Shown here in pieces: positions 10,888 to 19,825 of a stretch of 64,000 bases of DNA (positions are counted from its first letter, which is position 1; each line of letters starts with the position of its first letter). Under the pieces are notes generated by a model that worked only from the letters and a program-made list of their open reading frames with translations, searched no databases and was not told where the DNA came from. The position numbers and the translations under genes are program-made. This DNA comes from Microbacterium sp. zg-Y1090 (lineage in GTDB: Bacteria > Actinomycetota > Actinomycetes > Actinomycetales > Microbacteriaceae). The DNA lies in the NCBI RefSeq assembly GCF_030246945.1, contig NZ_CP126742.1, positions 2,294,001 through 2,358,000 of the forward strand. The letters are read 5' to 3'.

Positions 10888-11594
10888 ACCGCGCCGCCGG
10901 CCGCCGCGGCGGGGCCATCCGCCTCATCGGGGTCGGCTTCCAGCAGGTCGCCGAGCACGTCCCGCAGTCGGGTGCGGCTGACGGCGCCGTCGCGCAGCAC
11001 GCGCACCACGCCGTCACCATCACCGGTCAGACCGGTCGCGTCGACGATCGTCGAGGGGATGCCGGTCTCCCGCATGCCGGCGTCGAGGTACACCGCCACA
11101 CTGTCGCCGAGCATGTCGACGGCCTCGTCGATCGCGATCGCCGCGGAGTGCCCGGTGCGGTTGGCGCTCGAGACGGCGAGCGGGCCGCACTCCTCGAGCA
11201 TCTCCAAAGCGATGCGATCGGCGGGCATGCGCACCGCGACCGTTCCGAAGGTGTCGCCCAGGTCCCAGGACAGCGAGGGCTGCGCCGGCAGCACGATGGT
11301 CAGTCCGCCGGGCCAGAACTCCTCGACGAGTCGTTCGACCGGCTCGGGGATCTCGGCGGCGAGGGCGCGCAGGGTGGTCACTCCGGCGACCAGCACAGGC
11401 GGCGGCGACTGCCGGCCGCGCCCCTTGGCTGCGAGCAGGCGTGCGACGGCCGAGGCGTTGAAGGCGTCGGCGGCGACGCCGTACACGGTGTCGGTGGGCA
11501 GCACGACGAGCTGGCCGCGCGCGATCGCCTGACGCGCCTGGCGCAGGCCGGGCAGCAACTGCGTCTCGTCGCGGCTGTCGAATACAGGGGACAT
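10884..11594 (-). CDS. tsaC: L-threonylcarbamoyladenylate synthase (Sua5/YrdC/TsaC)
   Basis: 236 residues. Visible motifs are LPTDTVYGVAADA near residue 32, the basic AAKGRGR stretch for ATP and bicarbonate, WPGGLTIVLP, and LAVSSANRTG. The enzyme makes threonylcarbamoyl-AMP from threonine, bicarbonate and ATP for t6A37 modification of ANN-decoding tRNAs. It lacks the extra C-terminal Sua5 domain. TAGACT lies nine bases before the ATG, so the message is nearly leaderless. It overlaps the wecA-like gene by four bases and begins the sua5-wecA-atp transcription unit. Confidence 0.95.
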   Translation of the reverse strand: MSPVFDSRDETQLLPGLRQARQAIARGQLVVLPTDTVYGVAADAFNASAVARLLAAKGRGRQSPPPVLVAGVTTLRALAAEIPEPVERLVEEFWPGGLTIVLPAQPSLSWDLGDTFGTVAVRMPADRIALEMLEECGPLAVSSANRTGHSAAIAIDEAVDMLGDSVAVYLDAGMRETGIPSTIVDATGLTGDGDGVVRVLRDGAVSRTRLRDVLGDLLEADPDEADGPAAAAGGAV

Positions 11595-11659
11595 GGCCGC
11601 ACCAGTCTACCGGCGCAGGCTCCGCAGACCCTTCAGACCGCCGTCCCGCGCGGCGGGTG

Positions 11660-12541
11660 TCAGGAGCGGACGGCTGTGGTGGCCCGGTCGCGCAGCGTGA
11701 GGTCCTGATGGGTGGCGGCGGCGAGCCAGCCGTCTGCGGTCAGGAGGGACCTGATGGGTGCGCCCTGCCACTCGCCGTGCTCGAGCACGAGGGTGCCTCC
11801 CGGGTGCAGCAGACGACGGGCCACCCCGCTGATCACGCGCACCACATCGAGCCCGTCCGCTCCCCCGTAGAGCGCCGCCGGCGGATCCCAGTCGCGCACC
11901 TCGGGGTCGCGCGGGATGGCGCCGTCGGGCACGTAGGGCGGGTTGGAGACGACGACCGACACGGTTCCGTCGAGCTCGGGAAAGGCTTCTGCGAGGTCGA
12001 CGAAGGCGATGCGGGCGTTGCTCGCGCCGACGGCGATGAAGTTCTCCTTCGCCCACACGAAGGCGTCGACCGAGTTCTCGGCGGCGTGCACCCTGGCATG
12101 CGGCACCTCGGTCGCCAACGCGAGGGCGATCGCGCCGCTTCCGGTGCCGAGGTCGACGGCGATGGGCTCGGGGGACGCGGCTGCGGTGAGCGCGTCGATC
12201 GCGATCTGGGCGACCGTCTCGGTCTCGGGGCGCGGCACGAACACGCCGGGCCCGACCTTCAGCTCCAGATGACGGAACGGTGCAGTGCCGGTGAGGTGCT
12301 GCAGCGGCTCGCGAGCAGCCCGGCGTGCGAGCAGCGCGGCGAACGCCGACGCGGCGGGTTCGGGCACCTCGTCGCCGCGCACGACCGCGGCGTGCAGCTC
12401 GCCCCGGCCGATGCCCAGGACGTGCGCCAGCAGCAGCTGCGCGTCGACGTCTGCGGAGGCGACCCCGGCCCGCTGCAGCAGGTCGGTGGCGGTGCGCAGC
12501 GTCTCGGCGATGCGGGCGGGGGCGGTGCGGGAATCGGGCAT
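11660..12541 (-). CDS. prmC: Release factor glutamine methyltransferase PrmC (HemK)
   Basis: 293 residues from the ATG at 12541; a longer frame to 12607 exists but adds sequence not expected in the family. An N-terminal helical domain (residues 1-75) binds the release factor, followed by the Rossmann methyltransferase domain with VDLGTGSGAIALALA for S-adenosylmethionine and the catalytic SNPPYVP. PrmC methylates the Gln of the GGQ motif of RF1 and RF2. In many bacteria prmC follows prfA directly; here a cys/DUF222 module separates them. TAGGCT lies ten bases upstream of the chosen start. Confidence 0.95.
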   Translation of the reverse strand: MPDSRTAPARIAETLRTATDLLQRAGVASADVDAQLLLAHVLGIGRGELHAAVVRGDEVPEPAASAFAALLARRAAREPLQHLTGTAPFRHLELKVGPGVFVPRPETETVAQIAIDALTAAASPEPIAVDLGTGSGAIALALATEVPHARVHAAENSVDAFVWAKENFIAVGASNARIAFVDLAEAFPELDGTVSVVVSNPPYVPDGAIPRDPEVRDWDPPAALYGGADGLDVVRVISGVARRLLHPGGTLVLEHGEWQGAPIRSLLTADGWLAAATHQDLTLRDRATTAVRS

Positions 12542-12623
12542 GGGCGTGTCCAGCCTAGACGGGAACCGGCTGCGCGGTCCGGGAAGGATCGTCATATTCG
12601 GCCGCATGCTCCCCCACGCGCCC

Positions 12624-12629
12624 TAGGCT
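12624..12629 (+). promoter_or_regulatory. -10 box upstream of cysK
   Basis: TAGGCT on the plus strand, 57 bases before the ATG used for cysK and exactly six before another in-frame ATG at 12636. A small hairpin (CCCCTC at 12644-12649 with GAGGGG at 12656-12661) lies in the resulting leader. Confidence 0.5.
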
Positions 12630-12686
12630 TGAACGATGAGCTTCCCCTCGCCGAGGAGGGGTCACCGACCGCACGAAAGGCAGATC

Positions 12687-13625
12687 ATGGCCGGCATCCA
12701 TTCCGACATCACGAGCGCATTCGGCAACACCCCCTTGGTCAAGCTGAACCGGATCACCGAGGGCCTTCCCGGTACGGTGCTGGCGAAGCTCGAGTTCTAC
12801 AACCCCGCGTCCAGCGTCAAGGACCGCATCGCGATCGCGATGGTCGACGCGGCCGAGGAGTCCGGCGAGCTCACCCCCGGTGGCACGATCGTCGAGGCCA
12901 CGAGTGGCAACACCGGCATCGCGCTGGCCATGGTGGGCGCGGCGCGTGGCTACAAGGTGGTGCTCGCGATGCCGTCGTCGATGTCGATGGAGCGCCGGCT
13001 GCTGCTGAAGGCGTACGGCGCCGAGCTGGTGCTGACGGACCCGGCCGGCGGCATGAAGGGCGCGGTCGCCAAGGCACAGGAGATCGTCGACGAGACGCCG
13101 GGCGCCGTGCTGGCCCGTCAGTTCGAGAACGCCGCCAACCCGGCCATCCACCGCAAGACGACCGCGGAGGAGATCCTGCGCGACACCGATGGCAAGGTGG
13201 ACTACTTCGTCGCCGGCATCGGTACGGGCGGTACCATCACGGGTGTCGGCCAGGTGCTCAAGGAGCGCGTTCCCGAGGCGAAGGTCGTCGCCGTCGAGCC
13301 GGCCGACTCGCCGCTGCTGACCAAGGGGACGCCCGGCCCGCACAAGATCCAGGGCATCGGCCCGAACTTCATCCCCGCGCTGCTGGACCAGAGCGTCATC
13401 GACGAGGTCGTCGACGTGGAGTTCGCGGATGCCATCGCCACGGCCCGCGAGGTCGGCGTGAAGGACGGCATCCTCGTCGGCATCTCCTCCGGCGCCGCAC
13501 TGTGGGCCGCACTGCAGATCGCCGCCCGCCCCGAGGCCGAGGGCAAGAACATCGTCGTGGTCATCCCCTCGTACGGCGAGCGATACCTGTCGACCGCGCT
13601 CTACGAGGACCTGCGCGAATACTGA
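12687..13625 (+). CDS. cysK: Cysteine synthase (O-acetylserine sulfhydrylase)
   Basis: 312 residues. The PLP lysine is in [11 protein letters not shown], the substrate loop is TSGNTG, and GTGGTITG binds the PLP phosphate; the C-terminal ISSGAAL Ser is also present. It makes L-cysteine from O-acetyl-L-serine and sulfide. The ATG at 12687 has GAAAGG upstream. An in-frame ATG at 12636 sits six bases after a TAGGCT box and could add 17 residues as a leaderless form; family N-termini favour 12687. It is paired with cysE downstream, across a hairpin at 13634-13660. Confidence 0.97.
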   Translation: MAGIHSDITSAFGNTPLVKLNRITEGLPGTVLAKLEFYNPASSVKDRIAIAMVDAAEESGELTPGGTIVEATSGNTGIALAMVGAARGYKVVLAMPSSMSMERRLLLKAYGAELVLTDPAGGMKGAVAKAQEIVDETPGAVLARQFENAANPAIHRKTTAEEILRDTDGKVDYFVAGIGTGGTITGVGQVLKERVPEAKVVAVEPADSPLLTKGTPGPHKIQGIGPNFIPALLDQSVIDEVVDVEFADAIATAREVGVKDGILVGISSGAALWAALQIAARPEAEGKNIVVVIPSYGERYLSTALYEDLREY

Positions 13626-13633
13626 TCACTTCC

Positions 13634-13660
13634 GGCCCGGGCGGCAGCGCCGCCCGGGCC
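13634..13660 (+). terminator. Hairpin between cysK and cysE
   Basis: A perfect 12-bp stem GGCCCGGGCGGC / GCCGCCCGGGCC with a three-base AGC loop, starting nine bases after the cysK stop. Only a short T-run (GTTT) follows about ten bases later. It may be a partial terminator or attenuator that sets lower cysE expression. Confidence 0.7.
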
Positions 13661-13736
13661 GTCATCGTTTCCGAAAGCAGGTTCTCGTGCACGGCATCCC
13701 CCTCCCCCGCGTCGACTCCCCCGCCGAGGCGGGCGC

Positions 13737-14330
13737 GTGAGCGGGCCGCTGCGCGGCCTGCGTGATCTCGTGGGCCGCGCACGCGAGGATGTCGCGGCCG
13801 CGAGGCTGCGCGACCCCGCGGCCCGGAACGGACTCGAGATCGCCCTGCTGTACCCGGGCCTGCACGCCATCTGGTCACACCGCGTCGCCCACACCCTCTG
13901 GCTGCGAGGACTGCGCCTTCCGGCCCGTGCGCTGTCGCAGCTCACGCGGTGGCTCACGGGCGTCGAGATCCACCCGGGCGCGCGCATCGGGCGCCGCTGC
14001 TTCATCGACCACGGCATGGGCGTCGTGATCGGCGAGACCGCCGAGATCGGCGACGATGTGCTGCTCTACCACGGCGTCACCCTCGGCGGCCGCACGCGCA
14101 ACGGCGGCAAGCGCCACCCGACCCTCGGCGACCGCGTGCTGGTGGGCGCCGGCGCGAAGGTGCTCGGCCCCATCACGATCGGGGCGGGCACGGCGATCGG
14201 CGCGAACGCCGTCGTGACGAAGGATGCCCCCGCCGACAGCGTGCTGGTCGGCGTCCCCGCGAAGGCCCGCAAGCGCACCCCGGGCGAGGACACCCGGTCG
14301 CTGCTCATGGCACCCGAGTACTTCATCTAG
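13737..14330 (+). CDS. cysE: Serine O-acetyltransferase
   Basis: 197 residues, GTG start. The first 70 residues are helical and the rest is a left-handed beta-helix of hexapeptide repeats ([41 protein letters not shown]). The catalytic His in DHGMGVVIG and the GKRHP loop are present. It transfers acetyl from acetyl-CoA to L-serine for CysK. It is the short form without the longer N-terminal domain of E. coli CysE. The GTG overlaps the TGA of a 17-codon frame upstream (13687-13740). The stop codon is shared in CTAG with the convergent DUF222 gene. Confidence 0.95.
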   Translation: MSGPLRGLRDLVGRAREDVAAARLRDPAARNGLEIALLYPGLHAIWSHRVAHTLWLRGLRLPARALSQLTRWLTGVEIHPGARIGRRCFIDHGMGVVIGETAEIGDDVLLYHGVTLGGRTRNGGKRHPTLGDRVLVGAGAKVLGPITIGAGTAIGANAVVTKDAPADSVLVGVPAKARKRTPGEDTRSLLMAPEYFI

Positions 14331-15742
14331 AACGGCGCAGGCGCACCTGCTGTCGCCTGATCGAGCGCGCTGAACTCCAGCACCCGTCGAGGGGTGTCGG
14401 GATAGACCCGACCGGTGGGACTCGTCCATTCGAGGATGCCGCGGGGTTTCTGGATCACCGACCACGCCGTGGCGTGCTTCATCGCGTGGTGCCGGGCGCA
14501 GAGGTTCGCGAGGTTGGCGACGGCGGTCGGCCCGCCGCGGGCATAGTCATGGGTGTGATCGTGGTCGCAGAACCGGGCGGGTCTGCGGCAGCCGGGGAAC
14601 CGGCAATGCTCGTCTCGCGCATCGAGATGTCTGCGCTGCGCCCTGCTGGGCCGGTAGGTGTCCACGTGATGGACGGCTCCGGTGACCGGGGAGGTGAACA
14701 CCCGCTCCCAGACGTCGGCGGCTGCGGCCAGACCCCGGGCGGTGTCGGGGTCGATGGGTCCGTACCCGAGCAGTTCGGCCGGCGCGGCACCTGCGCCCAC
14801 GAGGGTGGCGGCCGGGATGACGATCTGCACCTGCGCCGTCACCGCCGCTGCCTCCGGGAGGACACCGGTCGCCGTGGGCGCGGTGGCGCAGCCGGTGAGC
14901 AGCAGATCGGTGAGCACATCGGCCCGGATCTGATCGGTGGTGCGCGTATCGGTGGCGACGGGGTCGTCGGCAGTCTCAGCGACGATGTCATCGGGGGTCT
15001 CAGCGACGGTGTCATCGGGGGTCTCAGCGACGGTCTCGTCGTCGGTCTCAGCGACCGGCTCGTCCGCGGCGCGTGCGCGGCGTGCGGCGGTGATCTCGCG
15101 CGCGTGCTGGGTCAGCCGATCACGGATCGCGTAGGCGAGCACGGCCGGCAGTACCGCGGCGAGCTCGGCCATGCCGTCGTCGAGGTCACGCACCCACACC
15201 CGGCGAGTCGCGGAGGCCTCGGCGTGCCGCTCCTGCAGCGGCACCGGGTGCAGCTTCTGCGCGATGACCGTCACGATCGGCTTCGCCCGCCCCGGCGTCT
15301 CACGCTCACACACCACCAGCGCCGCCTGCTCGAACCTGGCCCGCACCTCGGGGTCGCCGATGACGGCACCGGCATCCTGGATCACACGCACGTGGCCCGC
15401 GTCGACACGCCCCTCCCGTAACGCCGCGACGGTCGCCGCAAAGCCTTCCACGAGGACCGTGGCGTCGCGCATGCGGTCCTGCATGCCCCGGTCGGGTCGC
15501 CGCAACGCCGCGCCCACCTCTGCCGCGATCGCCCGCGCGGGCATCTCTCGCTCCCGCCGCTCAGACGACGGCACCCGGGCTGTCTGCTCAGCCGCGATCG
15601 CATCGGCGCGCGCCAGCAGCTGCAGCTCCTCGGCGTGCAGCGCGGCGATCCGCCGCCGCGTAGCCTCCAGCCCCGCCACCACCGCACCCAGCGAGCGGGT
15701 ATCTCTGCGGGAGGCGGGCGGGAGCGTCTTCATACCCGTCAT
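14327..15742 (-). CDS. DUF222 / 13E12-repeat protein with C-terminal HNH nuclease domain, copy 1
   Basis: About 471 residues from the ATG at 15742; ATGs at 15763 and 15733 are also possible. Residues 40-220 are the DUF222 (13E12) helical region, then an acidic linker with VAETPDD repeats, a second conserved region ([11 protein letters not shown]) and a C-terminal HNH domain: [20 protein letters not shown] with the zinc cysteines, then [11 protein letters not shown]. The family is abundant and variable in actinobacteria and is thought to act on DNA, but its biological role is unresolved. It closely resembles the gene at 54771-56222, including upstream sequence. It sits as an insertion in the conserved prfA-prmC neighbourhood. 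Confidence 0.9.
   Translation of the reverse strand: MTGMKTLPPASRRDTRSLGAVVAGLEATRRRIAALHAEELQLLARADAIAAEQTARVPSSERREREMPARAIAAEVGAALRRPDRGMQDRMRDATVLVEGFAATVAALREGRVDAGHVRVIQDAGAVIGDPEVRARFEQAALVVCERETPGRAKPIVTVIAQKLHPVPLQERHAEASATRRVWVRDLDDGMAELAAVLPAVLAYAIRDRLTQHAREITAARRARAADEPVAETDDETVAETPDDTVAETPDDIVAETADDPVATDTRTTDQIRADVLTDLLLTGCATAPTATGVLPEAAAVTAQVQIVIPAATLVGAGAAPAELLGYGPIDPDTARGLAAAADVWERVFTSPVTGAVHHVDTYRPSRAQRRHLDARDEHCRFPGCRRPARFCDHDHTHDYARGGPTAVANLANLCARHHAMKHATAWSVIQKPRGILEWTSPTGRVYPDTPRRVLEFSALDQATAGAPAPF
14973..15058. repeat. 24-bp tandem repeats inside DUF222 copy 1
   Basis: Units start at 14973, 14997, 15021 and a partial one at 15045, each beginning GTCTCAGCGAC. They encode eight-residue [11 protein letters not shown] units on the minus strand. 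The other DUF222 gene lacks them, so they arose after the two copies separated. Confidence 0.85.
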
Positions 15743-15774
15743 TCTCCCGCCTACCTCCGACATTCAGAACGGAG

Positions 15775-15810
15775 AAACTCCCGGCCAGGCGGCACTTGTG
15801 GATAACCTCC
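15775..15810 (-). promoter_or_regulatory. Conserved upstream element of DUF222 copy 1, with DnaA-box-like TTATCCACA
   Basis: On the minus strand TTATCCACA (15797-15805) is followed by a GCCGCCTGGCC stretch. The same arrangement, with one change in the box (TCATCCACA), precedes the other DUF222 gene at 54729-54750. TTATCCACA equals the classic DnaA recognition 9-mer. Whether DnaA or another factor binds here is unknown. Confidence 0.5.
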
Positions 15811-15873
15811 CGGCACACTCGTTGTGCAGGGAACGGCGCTCGGCGGGGCGCGAGCAGCGGCCCCCGCCACGCA

Positions 15874-16284
15874 TCACGCGCGCGACGTCTCCCCCCGCGC
15901 ATCCATCCTGCGCCGGAGGAACAGCCTCGGCAGCAGCAGCGTCGCCAGCGCCGTCACCACCCACACGACGAGGGGCGCGAGCACCCACGCGAGCGCGTCG
16001 GTGATGCGCAGCCCGCCGACCGGCAGCAGCACCACGATGAGCAGCGCGACCAGGGTCGAGAGGATCCCCACTCCCCCGAGCAGCGGCGGAGCGTGCCGCC
16101 GCGCCACCCGGGTGATCACCGGGGCGAGGGCGCTCTGCAGCACCGCGAAGATCACGATGCAGAGGACGAAGCCCCACCAGTCCGCCCACACGATCGTGAA
16201 ACCCGGAACGACGAGGTCTGCCACCACGAGCCCCAGCGCGGCAGACCCCAGGAACACCGCCGCGCGCAGCAGCAAGGTCGTCAT
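15874..16284 (-). CDS. Phage holin family-type small membrane protein
   Basis: 136 residues with four hydrophobic segments (about 6-28, 34-54, 68-92, 97-122) and a basic C-terminus (RLFLRRRMD). Length and topology match the family labelled phage holin superfamily IV in actinobacterial genomes, but no phage genes surround it and it lies in a housekeeping block. Function is unknown; the holin label should not be read as evidence of a prophage. A TAGGGT box sits six bases before the ATG with no ribosome site. Confidence 0.75.
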   Translation of the reverse strand: MTTLLLRAAVFLGSAALGLVVADLVVPGFTIVWADWWGFVLCIVIFAVLQSALAPVITRVARRHAPPLLGGVGILSTLVALLIVVLLPVGGLRITDALAWVLAPLVVWVVTALATLLLPRLFLRRRMDARGETSRA

Positions 16285-16379
16285 GCGCCGACCCTAATCC
16301 GCCCACACCATCGCAGCCAAGACCGCGCCACCCGGCGGCCACGGGGCCGGCCGAGGCATCCCCCCGCCCGAAACGCCCG

Positions 16380-17453
16380 TCAGGACCCGAGAGCCGCCAG
16401 TCGCGCCTCTTCGTCAGCGGCGATCGCCGACTGCACGATCGGCTCGAGAGCGCCGTCCATCACCTGGTCGAGGTTGTACGCCTTGTAACCGGTGCGGTGG
16501 TCGGCGATGCGGTTCTCGGGGAAGTTGTAGGTGCGGATGCGCTCCGAGCGGTCCATGCCGCGGATCTGCGACTTGCGCGCATCGGACGCCGCGGCATCCC
16601 GCTCCTCCTGCTGCTTGGCCAGCAGCCGGGCGCGCAGCACCCGCATGCCGGCTTCGCGGTTCTGCAGCTGCGACTTCTCGTTCTGCATCGACACGACGAT
16701 GCCGGTGGGCACGTGGGTGATGCGCACCGCCGAGTCTGTGGTGTTCACCGACTGGCCGCCGGGCCCCGACGAGCGGAACACGTCGATCTTCAGATCGTTC
16801 TGGTCGATCTGCACTTCGTCCGGCTCGTCCACCTCGGGGAACACCAGCACGCCGGTGGTCGAGGTGTGGATGCGCCCCTGGGACTCCGTCGCCGGCACGC
16901 GCTGCACGCGGTGCACGCCGCCTTCGTACTTCAGATGAGCCCACACGCCCTGCGCCGGGTCGCTCGATGAGCCCTTGATCGCGAGCTGCACGTCCTTGTA
17001 GCCGCCGAGGTCGGACTCGTTGCGGTCCAGCACCTCGGTCTTCCACCCCTTGGATGCCGCGTACTGCACGTACATCCGCAGCAGATCGGCCGCGAACAGC
17101 GCGCTCTCGGCGCCGCCCTCGCCCTGCTTGATCTCCATGATCACGTCACGGGCGTCGTCAGGGTCGCGCGGGATCAGAAGTCGCCGCAGGCGCTCCTGCG
17201 TGGCGGTGACCTGCTCTTCGAGAGCGGGCACCTCCTCGGCGAACGCCTCGTCGTCCTTCGCGAGCTCGCGCGCCGCCTCGAGGTCGTCCGCCGCCGCGAC
17301 CCACGCGTCGTGGGCCGCGACGATGCGCGACAGCTCGGCATAGCGCCGATTGACCCGCTTGGCGCGGGCGGCATCGGCGTGCACCGCGGGGTCGGAGAGC
17401 TCCTCCTGCACCGCGCGGTGCTCGTCGATCAGTCCGCGGACGGACTCGAACAT
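16380..17453 (-). CDS. prfA: Peptide chain release factor 1
   Basis: 357 residues from the ATG at 17453 ([12 protein letters not shown]), the usual N-terminus; a GTG at 17468 would add five residues. The GGQ loop ([14 protein letters not shown]) enters the peptidyl transferase centre, and PAT in [10 protein letters not shown] is the tripeptide anticodon of RF1 (UAA, UAG). PrmC encoded nearby would methylate the Gln. It follows rho by a short gap. No rpmE gene lies between, unlike in mycobacteria. Confidence 0.97.
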   Translation of the reverse strand: MFESVRGLIDEHRAVQEELSDPAVHADAARAKRVNRRYAELSRIVAAHDAWVAAADDLEAARELAKDDEAFAEEVPALEEQVTATQERLRRLLIPRDPDDARDVIMEIKQGEGGAESALFAADLLRMYVQYAASKGWKTEVLDRNESDLGGYKDVQLAIKGSSSDPAQGVWAHLKYEGGVHRVQRVPATESQGRIHTSTTGVLVFPEVDEPDEVQIDQNDLKIDVFRSSGPGGQSVNTTDSAVRITHVPTGIVVSMQNEKSQLQNREAGMRVLRARLLAKQQEERDAAASDARKSQIRGMDRSERIRTYNFPENRIADHRTGYKAYNLDQVMDGALEPIVQSAIAADEEARLAALGS

Positions 17454-17481
17454 GCCGGAATCGGACACGGTCGCCGTCAGG

Positions 17482-19668
17482 TCAGCGGATGCTGTTGTCG
17501 TTCGCGTGGCTGCTGCCGCCGGGCGCGGGCATCGACTTCTGCATCTGCACCAGGAACTCGACGTTGGACTGCGTCTCGCGGAGCTTGCCCAGAACCACTT
17601 CCAGCGCCTGCTGCGGGTCGAGCCCGGCGAGGGCGCGGCGCAGCTTCCACGTGATCTTCACCTCGTCGGGCGACAGCAGCATCTCCTCGCGACGCGTGCT
17701 CGAGGCGTTGACGTCGACGGCGGGGAAGATGCGCTTGTCGGCCAGCTGACGGCTCAGCCGCAGTTCGCTGTTGCCGGTGCCCTTGAACTCCTCGAAGATC
17801 ACGTCGTCCATCTTGGAGCCGGTCTCCACCAGAGCCGTGGCGAGGATCGTGAGCGATCCGCCGTTCTCGATGTTGCGCGCCGCTCCGAAGAAGCGCTTGG
17901 GCGGGTACAGCGCCGAGGCGTCCACGCCGCCGGTGAGCACGCGACCCGACGTCGGGGCCGAGATGTTGTACGCGCGACCCAGACGCGTGATCGAGTCCAG
18001 CAGCACGACCACGTCGCGGCCGAGCTCCACGAGGCGCTTGGCGCGCTCGATGGCGAGTTCGGCGACGGTGGTGTGGTCCTCGGCGGGACGGTCGAACGTC
18101 GAGGCGATGACCTCGCCCTTGACGGTGCGCTGCATGTCGGTGACCTCTTCGGGCCGCTCGTCCACGAGCACGACCATGAGGTGGACCTCGGGGTTGTTCG
18201 TGGCGATCGCGTTCGCGATCTGCTGCAGGACGATCGTCTTGCCCGCCTTCGGGGGCGCGACGATGAGGCCGCGCTGACCCTTGCCGATGGGGGCGACCAG
18301 GTCGATGATGCGCTGGGTCAGCTTCTCGGGGGCGGTCTCCAGGCGCAGGCGCTCCTGCGGGTACAGCGGCGTCAGCTTGCCGAACTCCACGCGGGTGGCG
18401 GCATCGTCGACGGACAGGCCGTTGATCGAGTCGACCTTGACCAGGGCGTTGTACTTCTGGCGGCCGGACTGCTCGTTCTCGCGGGGCTGCTTGATGGCGC
18501 CCACGACGGCGTCGCCCTTGCGCAGGTGGTACTTCTTGACCTGGCCGAGGGACACGTAGACGTCGCTCGTGCCGGGGAGGTAGCCGGTGGTGCGGACGAA
18601 CGCGTAGTTGTCGAGCACGTCGAGGATGCCGGCGATGGGGATGAGGACATCGTCCTCGCCGATCTCGGTCTCGAACTCGTCGTTGGTGGTGCCCTGCGGA
18701 CGGCGCTTGTTGCGCTGACGCCCGCGGCCGCCCTGACCCGACTCGTCGTCGTCCGCGGCGTGGGACGGGGCAGGCTGAGGGGCGCGCTCGGACTGCTCCG
18801 GGGCGTTCCCGTTCTGCCCGCTGCCGTTCTGGCCGTTGCCGTCCTTGTTGCGGTTGCGGTTGCGGTTGCGCGACCGGCTGCGCGAACGCGACGTGCCCTC
18901 GCCCTCGTTCTGCTCGCCGTCGCCCGCGGACTCGCCGGCCTTGTCGGCGGGTGCGTTGTCGGCGGATGCCTTCTCGGCGGGTGCCTTCTCGGCCGGTGCC
19001 TTCTCGGCCGGTGCCGCGTGGGCGGACTTCTCAGCGGATGCCGTGTCTGCTGCGGGCTTCTCGTCCGGGGCGGCGGATGCCGGCTCGGAGCGGTCCGCGG
19101 CCGGGGCGTCCGTCGTGTCGGTGTTCGCGGCGGGCTCCGCGGCGGCGGGCTCCGCCTCCGCGGCGACGGAGCGGCTGCTGCTGCGGCGCGCACCGGTCTT
19201 GCGCGGCGCCTTGGCGCGGGCGGGCGGGGCTGCGTCTGCGGCCGGCGCGTCGGCACCGTCCGCAGGAGTCGTCTCGGCAGCGGGGGTGTCCTCGGCGGCA
19301 GCAACGGCTTCGGCGGCGGGGGCGGCCTCGGCCGGTGCCTCGGCAGCGGCGGCTTCGGCCTGCGCAACCAGGTCGCTGCTCTTGGCGCGACGCGGAGCAC
19401 GCTTGCGCGGCGCCTTCGCCGGCTTCTCCTCCGCAGCGGCGGCCGGCGCTTCGGTGGCGCCGTTCTCGACGGCGGCGACGGACTCGACGACGTCAGCCGT
19501 CTCGGCCTCGGCCGGGGTCTGCTCGCTCGCCTCGGCGTCGGTCGCCACGGCGTCTTCGCCGTCGGTGACGTCGGCACCCTCGGCGGGCGCGGTGGTGACG
19601 GTCTCGTCCTGCGGCGTGTTCTCGCCGTCGGTGTCGCCGTCGGTACGGATCTCGGAGATGGACTCCAC
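17482..19668 (-). CDS. rho: Transcription termination factor Rho, with long disordered N-terminus
   Basis: 728 residues from the GTG at 19668, which has GGGAG five bases upstream; an ATG at 19689 would add seven. Residues 1-330 are low-complexity Ala/Glu/Pro/Lys sequence with basic RAPR clusters and an Asn/Gly/Arg-rich patch, typical of actinobacterial Rho and linked elsewhere to RNA binding and phase separation. Then come the cold-shock-like primary RNA site and the RecA-type ATPase with APPKAGKT (Walker A), [11 protein letters not shown] (Walker B) and the Q/R-loops. Two conserved elements of bicyclomycin-binding Rho are likely retained. The leader upstream is long, about 180 bases from a candidate promoter. 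Confidence 0.97.
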   Translation of the reverse strand: MESISEIRTDGDTDGENTPQDETVTTAPAEGADVTDGEDAVATDAEASEQTPAEAETADVVESVAAVENGATEAPAAAAEEKPAKAPRKRAPRRAKSSDLVAQAEAAAAEAPAEAAPAAEAVAAAEDTPAAETTPADGADAPAADAAPPARAKAPRKTGARRSSSRSVAAEAEPAAAEPAANTDTTDAPAADRSEPASAAPDEKPAADTASAEKSAHAAPAEKAPAEKAPAEKASADNAPADKAGESAGDGEQNEGEGTSRSRSRSRNRNRNRNKDGNGQNGSGQNGNAPEQSERAPQPAPSHAADDDESGQGGRGRQRNKRRPQGTTNDEFETEIGEDDVLIPIAGILDVLDNYAFVRTTGYLPGTSDVYVSLGQVKKYHLRKGDAVVGAIKQPRENEQSGRQKYNALVKVDSINGLSVDDAATRVEFGKLTPLYPQERLRLETAPEKLTQRIIDLVAPIGKGQRGLIVAPPKAGKTIVLQQIANAIATNNPEVHLMVVLVDERPEEVTDMQRTVKGEVIASTFDRPAEDHTTVAELAIERAKRLVELGRDVVVLLDSITRLGRAYNISAPTSGRVLTGGVDASALYPPKRFFGAARNIENGGSLTILATALVETGSKMDDVIFEEFKGTGNSELRLSRQLADKRIFPAVDVNASSTRREEMLLSPDEVKITWKLRRALAGLDPQQALEVVLGKLRETQSNVEFLVQMQKSMPAPGGSSHANDNSIR
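18941..19015. repeat. Five 15-bp repeats in the Rho N-terminus
   Basis: Units at 18941, 18956, 18971, 18986 and 19001 have the form TTSTCGGCSGRTGCS and encode A-E-K-A-P-like pentapeptides on the minus strand. Confidence 0.8.
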
Positions 19669-19825
19669 GAGTACTCCCTTGTGTGTCATCGGATATGCCG
19701 CATCGCGTTCGATCGTCGCGGCCGTGCGTGCGCTTCCCGGATGGAACAGGGGAAACGGCGCGACGCGATCAGATCGGGATACAAGCGACAGTTCGCAGAA
19801 TTGCGACGGAGGCCAGATTCACGAT

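Noticed and set aside
12636-12686. CysK extension starting at the ATG at 12636
   Set aside because: The leaderless-type box fits, but the added residues (Pro/Arg-rich) are not expected in CysK and a ribosome site precedes 12687. Kept as a possible minor form.
15797-15805. DnaA box as a sign of the replication origin
   Set aside because: A single box; no dnaA, dnaN, gyrB or rpmH nearby and no AT-rich unwinding element.
15874-16284. Holin-like gene as evidence of a prophage
   Set aside because: No capsid, portal, integrase or lysin genes are near; it lies in a conserved housekeeping block. The name is a family label only.
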